DNA from: Stieleria maiorica
GTDB lineage: Bacteria > Planctomycetota > Planctomycetia > Pirellulales > Pirellulaceae
Assembly (NCBI RefSeq): GCF_008035925.1
Contig: NZ_CP036264.1
Span: 6,977,641 to 7,041,640 of the forward strand
Direction of reading: 5' to 3'
DNA length: 64,000 bases
The position numbers and the translations under genes were made by a program. This document shows, piece after piece, positions 17,190 through 26,370 of this stretch; position 1 is the first letter of the stretch, and each line of letters starts with the position of its first letter. The notes under the pieces are model-generated. The model had not been told where the DNA came from. It saw only the letters and a list, made by a program, of their open reading frames with translations, and ran no database searches.

Positions 17190-19361
17190 ATGTCTGTCGA
17201 TCTGTACGCCGTGTGCCCCTGCGGCAATGGCAAAAAAATCAAGTTCTGCAAGTGCAAGGACTCCGTCGGCCAGATGGACCAAGTGCTCAAGATGATCGAG
17301 GGCGGCCAAATCGTCCCCGGAATGGATCGGCTGAAGTCGATTTTGGAAGAGCATCCCGATGCGGCCTGGGCGCTGGCGATCCGCGGTCGATTGCTGCTGG
17401 ATCTGCGTGAATACGAATCGCTCAGCGAAAATGCCGAACGCTTCATCCGCCTCCAACCCTCCAATCCGCTCGCGCTGACCCAGCGGGCGGCGGCCCAGGT
17501 GTTCCGCCAGGACGTCCAGGGCGCGACCGATTCGCTGTTGGAAGCCCTCAACGAAAGCGGACAAGAAATCGACGCGTTCCTGATGGACGTGGCCCTGATC
17601 GTCGCGATGGGGTTGGCCCAAAGCGGCGTGATCCTGTCGGCACGCGTTTATTCACTGCTGGCGATCAGTTCACAGGGCTACGACAACGACCAGGCGAACG
17701 CGTTTCTGTCGGAACTGGACACCTCGCCCGGCGTCAACCATCTGCTCAAGAGCGTTCCCAAGTTGATCGAACGCGCCCCCGATGCGGAATGGGGCGAACG
17801 CTATGACGAAGCCGTCGGATTGCTGCGCAGCAACCGAGTGCTGCTGGCCCAGGACAAATTCGAATCGCTTCGTCGCACCGCCCCACAGCAACCGGCCGTC
17901 CTGTCGGGATTATTCCACTGTGCCGTCTGGCGTGGGGATCTGGAACGCCAAAGTGAAACCGCCACCCAACTGTCGCAAATCGAGTCGCTGGATTCGTTGA
18001 CGCGGCAGCGCTACCGCGCGATCAGCTGCCTGCTGTCCCCGATCGGGACCCTGTCGGTCAACGCCCAGTCGGTCCATGTCGAATTTGACGACGTCGAACA
18101 AGCCGAGATGGCGTTGATCGCGAGCGACCGTACCGAGCAATTGACGGCCCAGCGGCTTTCGCAAATCCAGGTGCCCGAAGGCGAAGTGCGACCGCGGAGT
18201 GCGTTTTTCGTTTCCGATCGCCCACTGCAATCCAACGACGAAGACGTGCCGGCGGCGGAGTGCCCGACGTCGATCGCACTTGCCGCCGTCTACGGGCGTC
18301 AGACCGATCGAAGCGCCCAGGTGATCGTTCATCAAGTGACCGAAGACCGTGTCGAGGCGGTCAAGGGGATCCTGCTGGCGGCGATCCCCGACGGCAAAGT
18401 GGTCATGGATGAACCCCATCCGATCCCGCTGTTCTTTGCACTCGATGACCGACCGATCCGTCAGGCTCAACCCAAATCGATGGCAGAATTTGCGCGATTC
18501 AATCGCGCGTTCGCCGCCAGCCACGACGGCAAACGGGCATGTGAGTTGCCACTGCCGATGCTCGGCGGCAAGTCGCTGGCCGAAGTCGCCGAGGACGACA
18601 CGCTGGCCTTTGAACGGGCAGTGGTCGTCCGCGTGCTCGAAGGCCGCGAACGCCTGGTCAGCCTGCCCGGGGCACTCGCGGACCTCTGCCGGATCTCCAA
18701 GGTCGATCCGCTGCCCGAATTGCAGCCGACCGACGAAACCTTCGGCGACTTGGAGGCGATCGATTTTTTCCGCGTCAATCCCGACCAACTTTCGGCCACA
18801 CCGCTGTATGTCTTGGCCAGCAACGCACGCGCCACCGGTGGCATGACCGCCTGCAACCGATTTGCGTCCAAGTTGGTCGAAAAGGTCACCGCCGGAGGCA
18901 ACGAAAACGAAGCCCGCATGGCGATGGAAGGCTACATCTTGCAAATGATGTCGACGCAGGAGCCGAGTGAATCGATCGCGATCGGCGACAAGGCGATCGA
19001 ATTCGCCAAAGCACATCAGCTGAACTTTGCGTCGATCTTGCTGGCCCGATTGGAACTCTGTTTGTCACTGTCCGACCAGGATGGATTCCGCCAAACGATC
19101 ATGGAGATCGAAAAGAATTACGGAAACGATCCGGCGGTCATGGCACGCGTGCAGCAACTGTTGATGCAATTGGGGATCATCCGCCCCGACGGATCGCTGC
19201 GTGAGGCCCCAGGCGGCCCGGCAGCCGCGGCGACCGAATTCACTCCCGCCGCTCCGCCGGAAGAGCGCTCCGGCGGAGTCTGGACGCCCGACTCACCCGA
19301 GACCCCCAATCCGTCCGCCGGCGGTGAAGGCAGCAAGTTGTGGGTCCCGGGGATGGACTGA
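17190..19361 (+). CDS. SEC-C-like and TPR repeat protein
   Basis: 723 residues. The N-terminus carries a metal-binding knuckle CPCGNGKKIKFCKC (residues about 9-22, CxC..CxC) like the SEC-C motif found at the end of SecA and in many fused proteins. Following are TPR-like helical repeats (AWALAIRGRLLLDLREYES, PLALTQRAAAQVFRQD) and a long middle part without known features; more helical repeats lie at 580-680. The C-terminal 50 residues are low complexity (Pro, Ala, Glu). No signal peptide. It ends 8 bases before the ribD start. Function unknown; protein-protein scaffold is the safest reading. Confidence 0.75.
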   Translation: MSVDLYAVCPCGNGKKIKFCKCKDSVGQMDQVLKMIEGGQIVPGMDRLKSILEEHPDAAWALAIRGRLLLDLREYESLSENAERFIRLQPSNPLALTQRAAAQVFRQDVQGATDSLLEALNESGQEIDAFLMDVALIVAMGLAQSGVILSARVYSLLAISSQGYDNDQANAFLSELDTSPGVNHLLKSVPKLIERAPDAEWGERYDEAVGLLRSNRVLLAQDKFESLRRTAPQQPAVLSGLFHCAVWRGDLERQSETATQLSQIESLDSLTRQRYRAISCLLSPIGTLSVNAQSVHVEFDDVEQAEMALIASDRTEQLTAQRLSQIQVPEGEVRPRSAFFVSDRPLQSNDEDVPAAECPTSIALAAVYGRQTDRSAQVIVHQVTEDRVEAVKGILLAAIPDGKVVMDEPHPIPLFFALDDRPIRQAQPKSMAEFARFNRAFAASHDGKRACELPLPMLGGKSLAEVAEDDTLAFERAVVVRVLEGRERLVSLPGALADLCRISKVDPLPELQPTDETFGDLEAIDFFRVNPDQLSATPLYVLASNARATGGMTACNRFASKLVEKVTAGGNENEARMAMEGYILQMMSTQEPSESIAIGDKAIEFAKAHQLNFASILLARLELCLSLSDQDGFRQTIMEIEKNYGNDPAVMARVQQLLMQLGIIRPDGSLREAPGGPAAAATEFTPAAPPEERSGGVWTPDSPETPNPSAGGEGSKLWVPGMD

Positions 19362-19369
19362 ACGGTCGC

Positions 19370-20521
19370 ATGATACCGGTCCACCGAGACGAGGACGAAC
19401 GCTGGATGCGTCTTGCCCTGGAACTAGCCATCGGAGGGCAGGGCCACGTCGAACCCAACCCGATGGTCGGCTGTGTCTTGGTCAAAGACGGCAGCTGCAT
19501 CGGCCGCGGTTATCACCAATCGTTCGGCGGGCCGCACGCCGAGGTCAACGCGCTGCGATCGCTCGGGACGCCCTCGGAAGCCGCCGGTGCGACGGCCTAC
19601 GTCACGCTCGAACCCTGCTGTCATCACGGCAAAACGCCCCCCTGCAGCGCAGCCTTGATTCAGGCCGGGGTGGCCCGTGTCGTCGTCGCGATGCGCGACC
19701 CTTTCCCAAAGGTCGACGGCGGCGGAATTCGTCAACTGCGTGATGCGGGGATCGACGTCACATCGGACGTCCTGAAGGACGATGCCAAGACACTGTTGGC
19801 ACCGTACCTGAAACGCGTGCAAACCGGGGTCCCGTGGGTGATCGCAAAATGGGCGATGACCGCGGACGGACGCATCGCCACGGTGGCCCGGCAAAGCCAA
19901 TGGATCTCGGGCCCCGAATCGAGACGCCATGTGCATCGTTTGCGCGGGCGTGTCGACGCGATCGTGGCCGGCATGGGCACCGTCCTGGCAGACGATCCGA
20001 TGCTCAACGCGCGAGCGACCGCTGCCGACGGAGCGGAATCGCTGGCACCGCGCGTCGCCAAACGCGTCGTGATCTGTCGCCGCCGTTTACCCTCGCGCCG
20101 GTCCAAATTGATCCGGACGGCCAACGAAATTCCGACGTGGCTGTTCGCGTCGCCGCGCGTGGATCCGGTCGAACTTGCGTCGCTTCAGCAGTGCGGCGCC
20201 GTGGTCTTTCCACTGGATGGTGACGACTCACAGGCGATGGTTCGCCAAATGCTTGCACTGCTGGGCGATCAGGACATGACCAATGTGATGATCGAAGGCG
20301 GGGCGGAGTTGTTGGGCGGATTTTGGGACCCGCGCACGGGCGAATGCCTGGTCGACGAATTTCACGTCTACATCGGCGCCAAACTGTTCGGTGGCGTCTC
20401 GGCGCCAGGCCCCATCGCCGGAGAGGGGCTGGGCCCCATCGAGCTTGCGACCAAGTTGACTCTCCATGGCGTGGACCGTTTTGCCGATGACGTGCGTCTG
20501 ATTTATCGGCGGGTGGAATAG
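19370..20521 (+). CDS. ribD: Bifunctional riboflavin biosynthesis protein RibD
   Basis: 383 residues. Diaminohydroxyphosphoribosylaminopyrimidine deaminase fused to 5-amino-6-(5-phosphoribosylamino)uracil reductase, steps two and three of riboflavin synthesis. N-terminal deaminase: PNPMVGCVLV, HAEVNAL (zinc His and catalytic Glu) and PCCHHGKTPPC (two Cys). C-terminal reductase: WVIAKWAMTADGRIAT, SRRHVHRLRGRVDAI, GMGTVLADDP and MIEGGAELLGGF. ATG 19370 directly precedes the domain. No other rib genes are nearby. The stop TAG is part of a short decayed repeat (AATAGGCTTCCAG). Confidence 0.95.
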   Translation: MIPVHRDEDERWMRLALELAIGGQGHVEPNPMVGCVLVKDGSCIGRGYHQSFGGPHAEVNALRSLGTPSEAAGATAYVTLEPCCHHGKTPPCSAALIQAGVARVVVAMRDPFPKVDGGGIRQLRDAGIDVTSDVLKDDAKTLLAPYLKRVQTGVPWVIAKWAMTADGRIATVARQSQWISGPESRRHVHRLRGRVDAIVAGMGTVLADDPMLNARATAADGAESLAPRVAKRVVICRRRLPSRRSKLIRTANEIPTWLFASPRVDPVELASLQQCGAVVFPLDGDDSQAMVRQMLALLGDQDMTNVMIEGGAELLGGFWDPRTGECLVDEFHVYIGAKLFGGVSAPGPIAGEGLGPIELATKLTLHGVDRFADDVRLIYRRVE

Positions 20522-20860
20522 GCTTCCAGCATTCCTTCGCCACTTCATCGTCGGTTCAGCGGTCGTGGACGACGCGAGGAGTCCCCGCAGTTCGCAAGAC
20601 GAATGGACACGTCGCCTCGCCCACTACCTGAAATCCAAGCTGCGACGGGGCACATCGCGATTCCTGGCTGTCGTCTAAAAACTCTCCGCGAAGTCCTGGA
20701 AGAGTCGTCGTACAGCTTCCCCAAGATTCCAACAACAGGTGTGAATCACGCCAATCGATAAAGATTGGATGAACTGGCCTTTCGAGCTCGCCGATATTCC
20801 ACTATCGGGCACTTTAGAGAGATCGAAAACGTTTCCTTTCGGTCTTCGATAGTGCAGATC
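20522..20860. other. Intergenic stretch, no gene recognised
   Basis: The 377-bp gap between ribD and the next gene has only short unrecognised frames. Its right end holds the palindrome and ribosome-binding site described separately. Confidence 0.5.
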
Positions 20861-20882
20861 TTCACGCGACGCGTCGCGTGAA
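20861..20882. promoter_or_regulatory. Perfect 22-bp palindrome, possible operator
   Basis: Half site TTCACGCGACG followed by its exact reverse complement, with no loop, ending 16 bases before the ATG at 20899 and next to AAAGGAT. The lack of a loop favours a dimeric DNA-binding site over an RNA hairpin. No regulator is assigned. Confidence 0.55.
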
Positions 20883-20898
20883 AAGGATCGGTGAAGCG

Positions 20899-21897
20899 AT
20901 GAGGTATCCTTACCTGATTGCATTGGCCATGTTGATGGCGATGCCGACCGTGTCGACTCCTGCAGACGAGCCGACCGCCGATCAACGTCTCAAGGCGGCA
21001 GGCTCACCGCCACCTTGCCCCAAGAAACGGGCCTCACGGCGTCAGGTCGCCGGTGTGTTTTCTGAATCCGGACTCGCCCGATTCCGTCTTCGATCGGGCC
21101 GTCTTGATGTCGACCCGATGCGTTACCGCAAGGGCTCGCAAGAACACTCCGCGGCCGATTTCCACGAGTCGATCACGGTGTCATCGTCCTCCGGAGTGCC
21201 CTCGGTTTACTACCGTTATGCCGATGACTATCAACGCGTCCAAGTGGTCGCCGAGCACGGCAAAAGCTTGCGGATGGAATCGACGATCATCGCCACCGGT
21301 GAACAAGCCGTCTTGGATCAACGAGAAACCGGGGAGATCGAGTGGAACGTCCGTCGCGATCCGAACGGCGAAAGTGAACTGGATCATCGCGTCAGCGGCC
21401 CGACGTTGTTGCACATCGTGGGGCAGGACGAAGCCGGATTTCAGATCCATCTGGACATGTTGATTTCACGCATGTTGCTCGGTCGCAGTGTGATCGATCT
21501 GGCGCACCGAACCGAAGCATTCCTGCAGCAGAACGCGTCTCGGCTGATCATCGTTTCGGCGGACGAGGTGAATGCGTTGATCGACCAACTGCGGGCGGCA
21601 AAAAGTTCCCAGCGACGGGCGGCAACGACCGCGCTGGCCGGTTTCGGGACCAGTGCGATTCCCTATCTGACCACGGCACTGGGGCGGAGTGACTTGGACG
21701 TTGAACAGAGGGCGAGAATCCGGATGCTGATTTCACGCGGCCCGCGAATCGACGAAGACACCCCCTCGTCGCTGGCTTGTCTTCTGTCGACCGATCGCCA
21801 GCATTGGCAGATCATGGCCAAGAAGATGAACCGGGACCAATGGATCGCGGCCAACGACCATGTCCGCCGCTGCGGCCTGGACGCCTTGACGCGGTAA
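20899..21897 (+). CDS. Exported protein of unknown function with HEAT-like C-terminus
   Basis: 332 residues from ATG 20899; a GTG seven codons upstream falls inside a perfect palindrome and is less likely. A signal peptide is clear (YPYLIALAMLMAMPTVSTPADE). The middle is beta-rich (VYYRYADDYQRVQVVAEHG). Around 230-265 the pattern SSQRRAATTALAGFGTSAIPYLTTALG resembles one HEAT repeat. No catalytic motif was recognised. The palindrome just upstream suggests specific control. Probably a periplasmic planctomycete protein. Confidence 0.65.
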   Translation: MRYPYLIALAMLMAMPTVSTPADEPTADQRLKAAGSPPPCPKKRASRRQVAGVFSESGLARFRLRSGRLDVDPMRYRKGSQEHSAADFHESITVSSSSGVPSVYYRYADDYQRVQVVAEHGKSLRMESTIIATGEQAVLDQRETGEIEWNVRRDPNGESELDHRVSGPTLLHIVGQDEAGFQIHLDMLISRMLLGRSVIDLAHRTEAFLQQNASRLIIVSADEVNALIDQLRAAKSSQRRAATTALAGFGTSAIPYLTTALGRSDLDVEQRARIRMLISRGPRIDEDTPSSLACLLSTDRQHWQIMAKKMNRDQWIAANDHVRRCGLDALTR

Positions 21898-22071
21898 CGC
21901 CATTTCGGCGTCGCCGATGCCGCAGCGATCACGCAACGGGATCCAGTCTCCCCGTCATTTTGGGCCTTGGTGCCGACGCAGCCTTGGCGTTACAGTGATT
22001 GCGTTTCCCCCCCACGGCTTCGCCAATCGTGGTCAGCGACACTGCGACGAAGCGAGCGCGGCACTGCGACA

Positions 22072-22174
22072 CGTAGCTACGCTCGCCAGAGCGTGGTGAC
22101 ACTGCGCACGTAGCGACGCCCAACAGAGCGAGTGTGGCCGACCAGGGGAACCACCTTCTGGCGAAGGTAGCTAC
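22072..22174. repeat. GTAGCTAC-ended hairpin element, copy A
   Basis: Left arm ACGTAGCTACGCTCGCCAG and right arm CTGGCGAAGGTAGCTAC flank a spacer that itself holds a partial second copy (ACGTAGCGACGCCCAACAG). It lies in the 331-bp gap 21898-22228, which has no other recognised content. Copies B and C are at 45111-45178 and 27602-27668. Confidence 0.85.
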
Positions 22175-22228
22175 ATTTGTGCAGCGATCAAGAACGCGTC
22201 CCTTCAAGCAGTCCCCAAAGAAATCTCT

Positions 22229-23134
22229 ATGGCACCCTCTAAATCTCGACGCGGCTGGGTTCTGATGGTCCCGGCGCTCCTTGTCGGCTCGGTCGCGATC
22301 GCATCGGTGATCCGCAGCAAAAGCGATGTCCGCCAGGACCTGGCGCCGACGATCATGGAAGAACTGCCCCCGGATGCCGAGGAATCGTCTCCGCGGACCC
22401 GCCAATCGTCGATCGCGGAGGTGTTGCAGTTGGCCGACCAGGCGCTGGCGTCGATGGATGAATCGCTGCAGGATTACACGGCTCGATTCATCAAGCAGGA
22501 TCGCAGTGAATCCGGCGCGTTGAACGAACGCAGCGAAATGGATGTCAAAATCCAAACCCGTCACCGCAATGAAACCAACGACGCGCCGATACGGATCTAC
22601 TTGAAATTCCACGCGCCCGAAGCCACTGCGGGCCGCGAAGTGATCTGGGGCAAGGACCTGTACGAAGGCAAAATGGCCGTGCACGAAGTCACGGTGTTGC
22701 TGAACTGGAAAATCCTGTGGCTGGACCCCAACGGGATGCTCGCCATGGCCGGCCAACGCTATCCGATCTATGAAATCGGGATCACCGGCCTGGTCGAAAA
22801 ATTGATCGAGCGTGGCAAGAAAGATCTGGACAATCCCGACGTCACGGTGACCATCACCCGCGACTACGAATTCGACGGACGCAATTGCGAGTTGATTAAG
22901 GCCACTCGCAGCAAACCCGGCGGCGGCGAGGATGATTTCTCATTGGCCGAGATCGTGTACGATCCCGAGCGGTTGCTGATCACCAGCTACCGCAGCTTCG
23001 GTTGGCCCGATCCGGATTCCCCCGACGGCCAGCTCCCGTTGGTCGAGTCGTATGAGTACCGGGACCTTCAAACCAACGTCGGACTGACCGACACGGACTT
23101 TGACGTCACCAACGAAGCCTACACGTTCCCGTAG
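22229..23134 (+). CDS. DUF1571 family protein
   Basis: 301 residues with an N-terminal membrane anchor or uncleaved signal (WVLMVPALLVGSVAIASVI). The body matches DUF1571 proteins, which are frequent in planctomycetes: ALASMDESLQDYTARFIKQD, then a lipoprotein-carrier-like beta domain (DVKIQTRHRN, IYLKFHAP, GREVIWGKD, MLAMAGQRYPIYEIGITGLVE) and LLITSYRSFGWP. It probably works outside the cytoplasmic membrane; the function is unknown, though the fold resembles LolA/outer-membrane lipoprotein sorting proteins (inference). The stop TAG is formed by the GTAGC end of a repeat element. Confidence 0.82.
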   Translation: MAPSKSRRGWVLMVPALLVGSVAIASVIRSKSDVRQDLAPTIMEELPPDAEESSPRTRQSSIAEVLQLADQALASMDESLQDYTARFIKQDRSESGALNERSEMDVKIQTRHRNETNDAPIRIYLKFHAPEATAGREVIWGKDLYEGKMAVHEVTVLLNWKILWLDPNGMLAMAGQRYPIYEIGITGLVEKLIERGKKDLDNPDVTVTITRDYEFDGRNCELIKATRSKPGGGEDDFSLAEIVYDPERLLITSYRSFGWPDPDSPDGQLPLVESYEYRDLQTNVGLTDTDFDVTNEAYTFP

Positions 23135-23291
23135 CCGAAGCCGTTGACGGCCTGTCGAGTTATCCGCCTCTGCCAGCCCGACGCGTGAGCGAGGGGCAAC
23201 GTGGCGCCCCTCGCTCACGCGTCGGGCTATCATTATTGCGCTAGGTATGGCTTGTCGATTAAATCCACAGGCCGTTGACGAGTTCCGCTAC
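23131..23291. repeat. Nested palindromic element bridging two convergent genes
   Basis: Outer inverted ends start GTAGCCGAAG at 23131 and, on the minus strand, GTAGCGGAAC at 23291, both followed by an ACGGCCTGT-type sequence. Each end supplies a TAG stop, for the DUF1571 gene and the LRR gene. The centre is a perfect 23-bp inverted repeat (23175-23197 with 23206-23228, beginning AGCCCGACGCGTGAGC, 8-base loop), a likely two-way transcription barrier. Confidence 0.9.
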
Positions 23292-24649
23292 TCGAAGTCG
23301 ATGATCTGTAGCGACTCGTTCGCTTCTTCGAGTGCGTCCAGGGCGTCGTAACCGATGTTGGTGTTGGCCACGTTGATCTTTTGCAGGTTCGGCAATTCGG
23401 CCAACTTCGTGAAGCCTTCGTCGGTCATCTGCTGGACGCCGGCAAGGTTCAGATCCTTCAGCTTCTGGAACTTCAAGATCGTGTCGACGGCCGCGTCGCT
23501 CAGGTCGGTCGCTTTCAGATCCAGCGTTTCCAAGAGGACCAAACCGTCCAGCGATGCGAAGGCATCGTCGTTGAGTTTCGTTTCCCAAAAACCCAGGTAG
23601 GTCAACCCGGTCGCGGCGCCGAGCTGTTTGATGCCGTCGGGCGTGATCAACCGACACTCGCCGAGGTCCAGGTAGGTCAGCTTGGGATACTTTGCGATGA
23701 TCGCCAATCCCTCATCATCGATCGAAGTGTCGCGGAGTTCCAAGCGTCCCATTTCTTTCGCGTCGGCGATTTGTTTGATGCCCGCGCCGGTCACGTCGCA
23801 GCCGCGAATTCGCAGCCGCCGCAGCTTTTTCAAACCCGCCAGCGACGCCATCCCTTCGTCGTTGATCTTGGTGTAATCGAGTTGGATCTGTTCAAGCGTC
23901 GGGATCTTGGCAAACACGTGCAAGGTTTCGTTGGTCAGCGACGTGCAGTAGTTCGCGTTGAAGGATTTCAGCGGCAGCCCGGCGAGCTCTTTGACGCCGG
24001 TGTCGGTCACCTTTGATTTTTCCAACTGCACGTCCTGCAGCGACTTCAGCTTGGCCAACGCGTTCATGCCGGCGTCGCTGATGTTGGTGTTTCGCAGATC
24101 GATCATCCGCAGCTTTTGCAGCGGCGCGAGTTTCTGCAGGCCTTCGTCCGAGACGCCGACGCGACGAAGGTAAAGCACTTGCAGCCCGGGCAGTTTCGCA
24201 ACCACGTTCAGCGTTTCGTCGGTGATCGCCGAATCGGTGAAATCCAACCGCTCCAGCCGCTCCATTTCCGCCAGCACGTCCAAGCCTTCGTCGGTGATGC
24301 CGGGGCCGCTGAAGCGAGCCGTTTTGACGTGCGGCAACCCGGCCAGGTTGGCGAAGGTGTCGCTGACATCCGAATCGCTGGCTACCGAAACCGAAACCAC
24401 TTGGCCGTCACTGTTCTTCTCCATCAGGTAGCCGGCCGCCTCCAGCTTGGCGACGGCCTGTGGATCGTCTTTTTCCACCACGGGTTTTTCGACGCTCTGG
24501 GCAGCCGCCATGGTCTTTTCCGCCGGCGCCGCTTGGGCAGCTTCCGGTTCTTTGGGCGGCATCTTTTCGGGTCCACATCCGACGAGCATCAGGCTCATTG
24601 CAGCAAGGCCGAGCGAGCAAGTCAGTCGGAACGGAAGGCAGCGTTTCAT
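23288..24649 (-). CDS. Leucine-rich repeat lipoprotein
   Basis: 453 residues from ATG 24649; this start gives a lipoprotein signal (CSLGLAAMSLMLVGC, Cys 25), while the longer frame does not. A short Ala/Pro/Glu linker is followed from about residue 75 by some 13 leucine-rich repeats of about 24 residues of the type L..L..L.L..T.I.DEGL, for example GLQVLYLRRVGVSDEGLQKL and KLRMIDLRNTNISDAGMNAL. It is expected to sit in the periplasm attached by lipid and to bind a protein or surface partner. The stop codon is in the GTAGCGG end of the repeat element. Confidence 0.85.
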   Translation of the reverse strand: MKRCLPFRLTCSLGLAAMSLMLVGCGPEKMPPKEPEAAQAAPAEKTMAAAQSVEKPVVEKDDPQAVAKLEAAGYLMEKNSDGQVVSVSVASDSDVSDTFANLAGLPHVKTARFSGPGITDEGLDVLAEMERLERLDFTDSAITDETLNVVAKLPGLQVLYLRRVGVSDEGLQKLAPLQKLRMIDLRNTNISDAGMNALAKLKSLQDVQLEKSKVTDTGVKELAGLPLKSFNANYCTSLTNETLHVFAKIPTLEQIQLDYTKINDEGMASLAGLKKLRRLRIRGCDVTGAGIKQIADAKEMGRLELRDTSIDDEGLAIIAKYPKLTYLDLGECRLITPDGIKQLGAATGLTYLGFWETKLNDDAFASLDGLVLLETLDLKATDLSDAAVDTILKFQKLKDLNLAGVQQMTDEGFTKLAELPNLQKINVANTNIGYDALDALEEANESLQIIDFE

Positions 24650-24944
24650 TGCGATCAAGGGGATTTGTTGGGGGGCGAGGGGGAAAGTGATTCGTTCGTC
24701 TTGGAGCCTCCAATGTGACAAATCGGACGTCGCTTGACAACGAAGTTCGGTCGGGAAAGCTGCTGTCGGCCTTGGGAACGTTGTTTATTAGCGGGCTTCA
24801 GGTTATCCTTGCGAGGCTGTTACGTCTTCCTAATTGCGCATTCGGCAGCGCTGGCAGGCAAGGACGGAACCCCACCTCCCACCTTCAGCGCCGCTCGCTT
24901 TGACGCCTTGCAACCACGTCATTTCCAACTCAAGGAATTTTTGC

Positions 24945-26354
24945 ATGACCAAACGGACCAATCGCCGTCATTTCCTCGGTCGTACCGCCGCCGCCGGCGC
25001 GGTAGGAGTCGGCTACTGGACGGGAACCTCGCCTGTTCTGAAGGCTCAAGAATCAGCCCTGCAGGGGCTTAGTGCGGCGTGCATCGGTGTCGGCGGAAAA
25101 GGCGGCAGCGACACCAGCCACATCGCCGAAAACGGTGTCAACATCGCGGCCCTCTGCGACATCGACGGCGACACCGTCAACAAGAAGGCTCGCGAGTTTC
25201 CCGATGCCGAAAAGTTCAGCGACTTTCGTGAAATGCTGGACAAGGTCGGCGACAAAATCGACATCGTGACCGTCAGCACGCCCGACCACACCCACGCCGC
25301 CGCGGCCGTGCGTGCGATGCGGATGAAAAAGCACGTCTATTGCCAAAAACCGCTGACCTGGTCGATCAGCGAAGCCCGTTTGATGCGTGAAACCGCCGAG
25401 CAAATGGGGGTGGTGACGCAAATGGGCAACCAAGGCACCAGCGAAGACGGGCTGCGGACGGCCGTCGAAGTGATCCAAAGCGGCGCGATCGGCGATGTCA
25501 GCGAAGTGCACGTTTGGTCCAACCGACCGGTGTGGCCCCAAGGCCAAGGGCGTCCCGAGGGCGAAGACCCGGTCCCGGAAAACCTGAACTGGGACGCCTG
25601 GATCGGCCCGGCTCCGATGCGTCCCTTCAAAAAGGGCGTCTACCACTCGTTCAACTGGCGCGGCTGGGTCGATTTCGGAACCGGCGCCCTGGGCGACATG
25701 GCCTGTCACACCACCAACATGCCCGTGATGGCACTGAAATTGTGGGACCCCGTCGCCGTCACCGCGATCAAAAATCCCGGGATCTTCGAAGGTGAAACCT
25801 ATCCGGCCAGCAGCGCCCTGATGTTCGAATTTCCCGAACGCGAAGGTCTGCCGGCCTGCGATTTCTTTTGGTACGACGGCGGCGAATTGCCCCGCGAAGA
25901 CTTGATCAGCAAGCTTCCCAGACGATTCCAAGAACGCATCGCCAAGCAGCGCGAAGGCGGCAGCAAAACCAGCGGCGCGTTGGTCGTCGGCAGCAAAGGC
26001 ATGGTGTTCTCGGCAAACGACTACGGAGCCCAGTTTGATATCCTGCCCCAAGATGATTTCAAAGACTTCAAGTACCCCGACCCGTGGCTGCCGCGGATCC
26101 CGTTCAAGGCCGGTAACGACCAACGCCAGAAATGGGAATTCGTCAGCACCATCAAGGGTGAGTACGAGCCCGGCACGATGTCCAACTTCGGTTACGCCGG
26201 ACGTCTGACCGAAACGATCCTGGTCGGCAACCTAGCCCTGCGCGCCGGTGAAGGCAAACGGATCGAGTGGGATGCGAAGAACCTGAAGAGCACCAACGTG
26301 TCCGAGGTCAATCAGTTCGTCGCACGCGAATATCGCAGCGGCTGGGAACTGTAG
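24945..26354 (+). CDS. Gfo/Idh/MocA family oxidoreductase, Tat-exported
   Basis: 469 residues from ATG 24945 with AAGGA upstream. A twin-arginine signal (NRRHFLGRTAAAGAVGVGYW) directs export of the folded protein with its NAD(P) cofactor. The Rossmann motif is degenerate but present (SAACIGVGGKGGSDTSHI), followed by AALCDIDGD, STPDHTHAAAAV and YCQKPLTWSISEARLM, in which the lysine of the CxKP motif is the usual catalytic residue. The C-terminal domain includes WIGPAPMRPF and GWVDFGTGALGDMACHT. Probably acts on a sugar or polyol in the periplasm; the substrate is unknown. It is followed by a tandem repeat array. Confidence 0.9.
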   Translation: MTKRTNRRHFLGRTAAAGAVGVGYWTGTSPVLKAQESALQGLSAACIGVGGKGGSDTSHIAENGVNIAALCDIDGDTVNKKAREFPDAEKFSDFREMLDKVGDKIDIVTVSTPDHTHAAAAVRAMRMKKHVYCQKPLTWSISEARLMRETAEQMGVVTQMGNQGTSEDGLRTAVEVIQSGAIGDVSEVHVWSNRPVWPQGQGRPEGEDPVPENLNWDAWIGPAPMRPFKKGVYHSFNWRGWVDFGTGALGDMACHTTNMPVMALKLWDPVAVTAIKNPGIFEGETYPASSALMFEFPEREGLPACDFFWYDGGELPREDLISKLPRRFQERIAKQREGGSKTSGALVVGSKGMVFSANDYGAQFDILPQDDFKDFKYPDPWLPRIPFKAGNDQRQKWEFVSTIKGEYEPGTMSNFGYAGRLTETILVGNLALRAGEGKRIEWDAKNLKSTNVSEVNQFVAREYRSGWEL

Positions 26355-26370
26355 CCGCAGCTTTCGGGCC

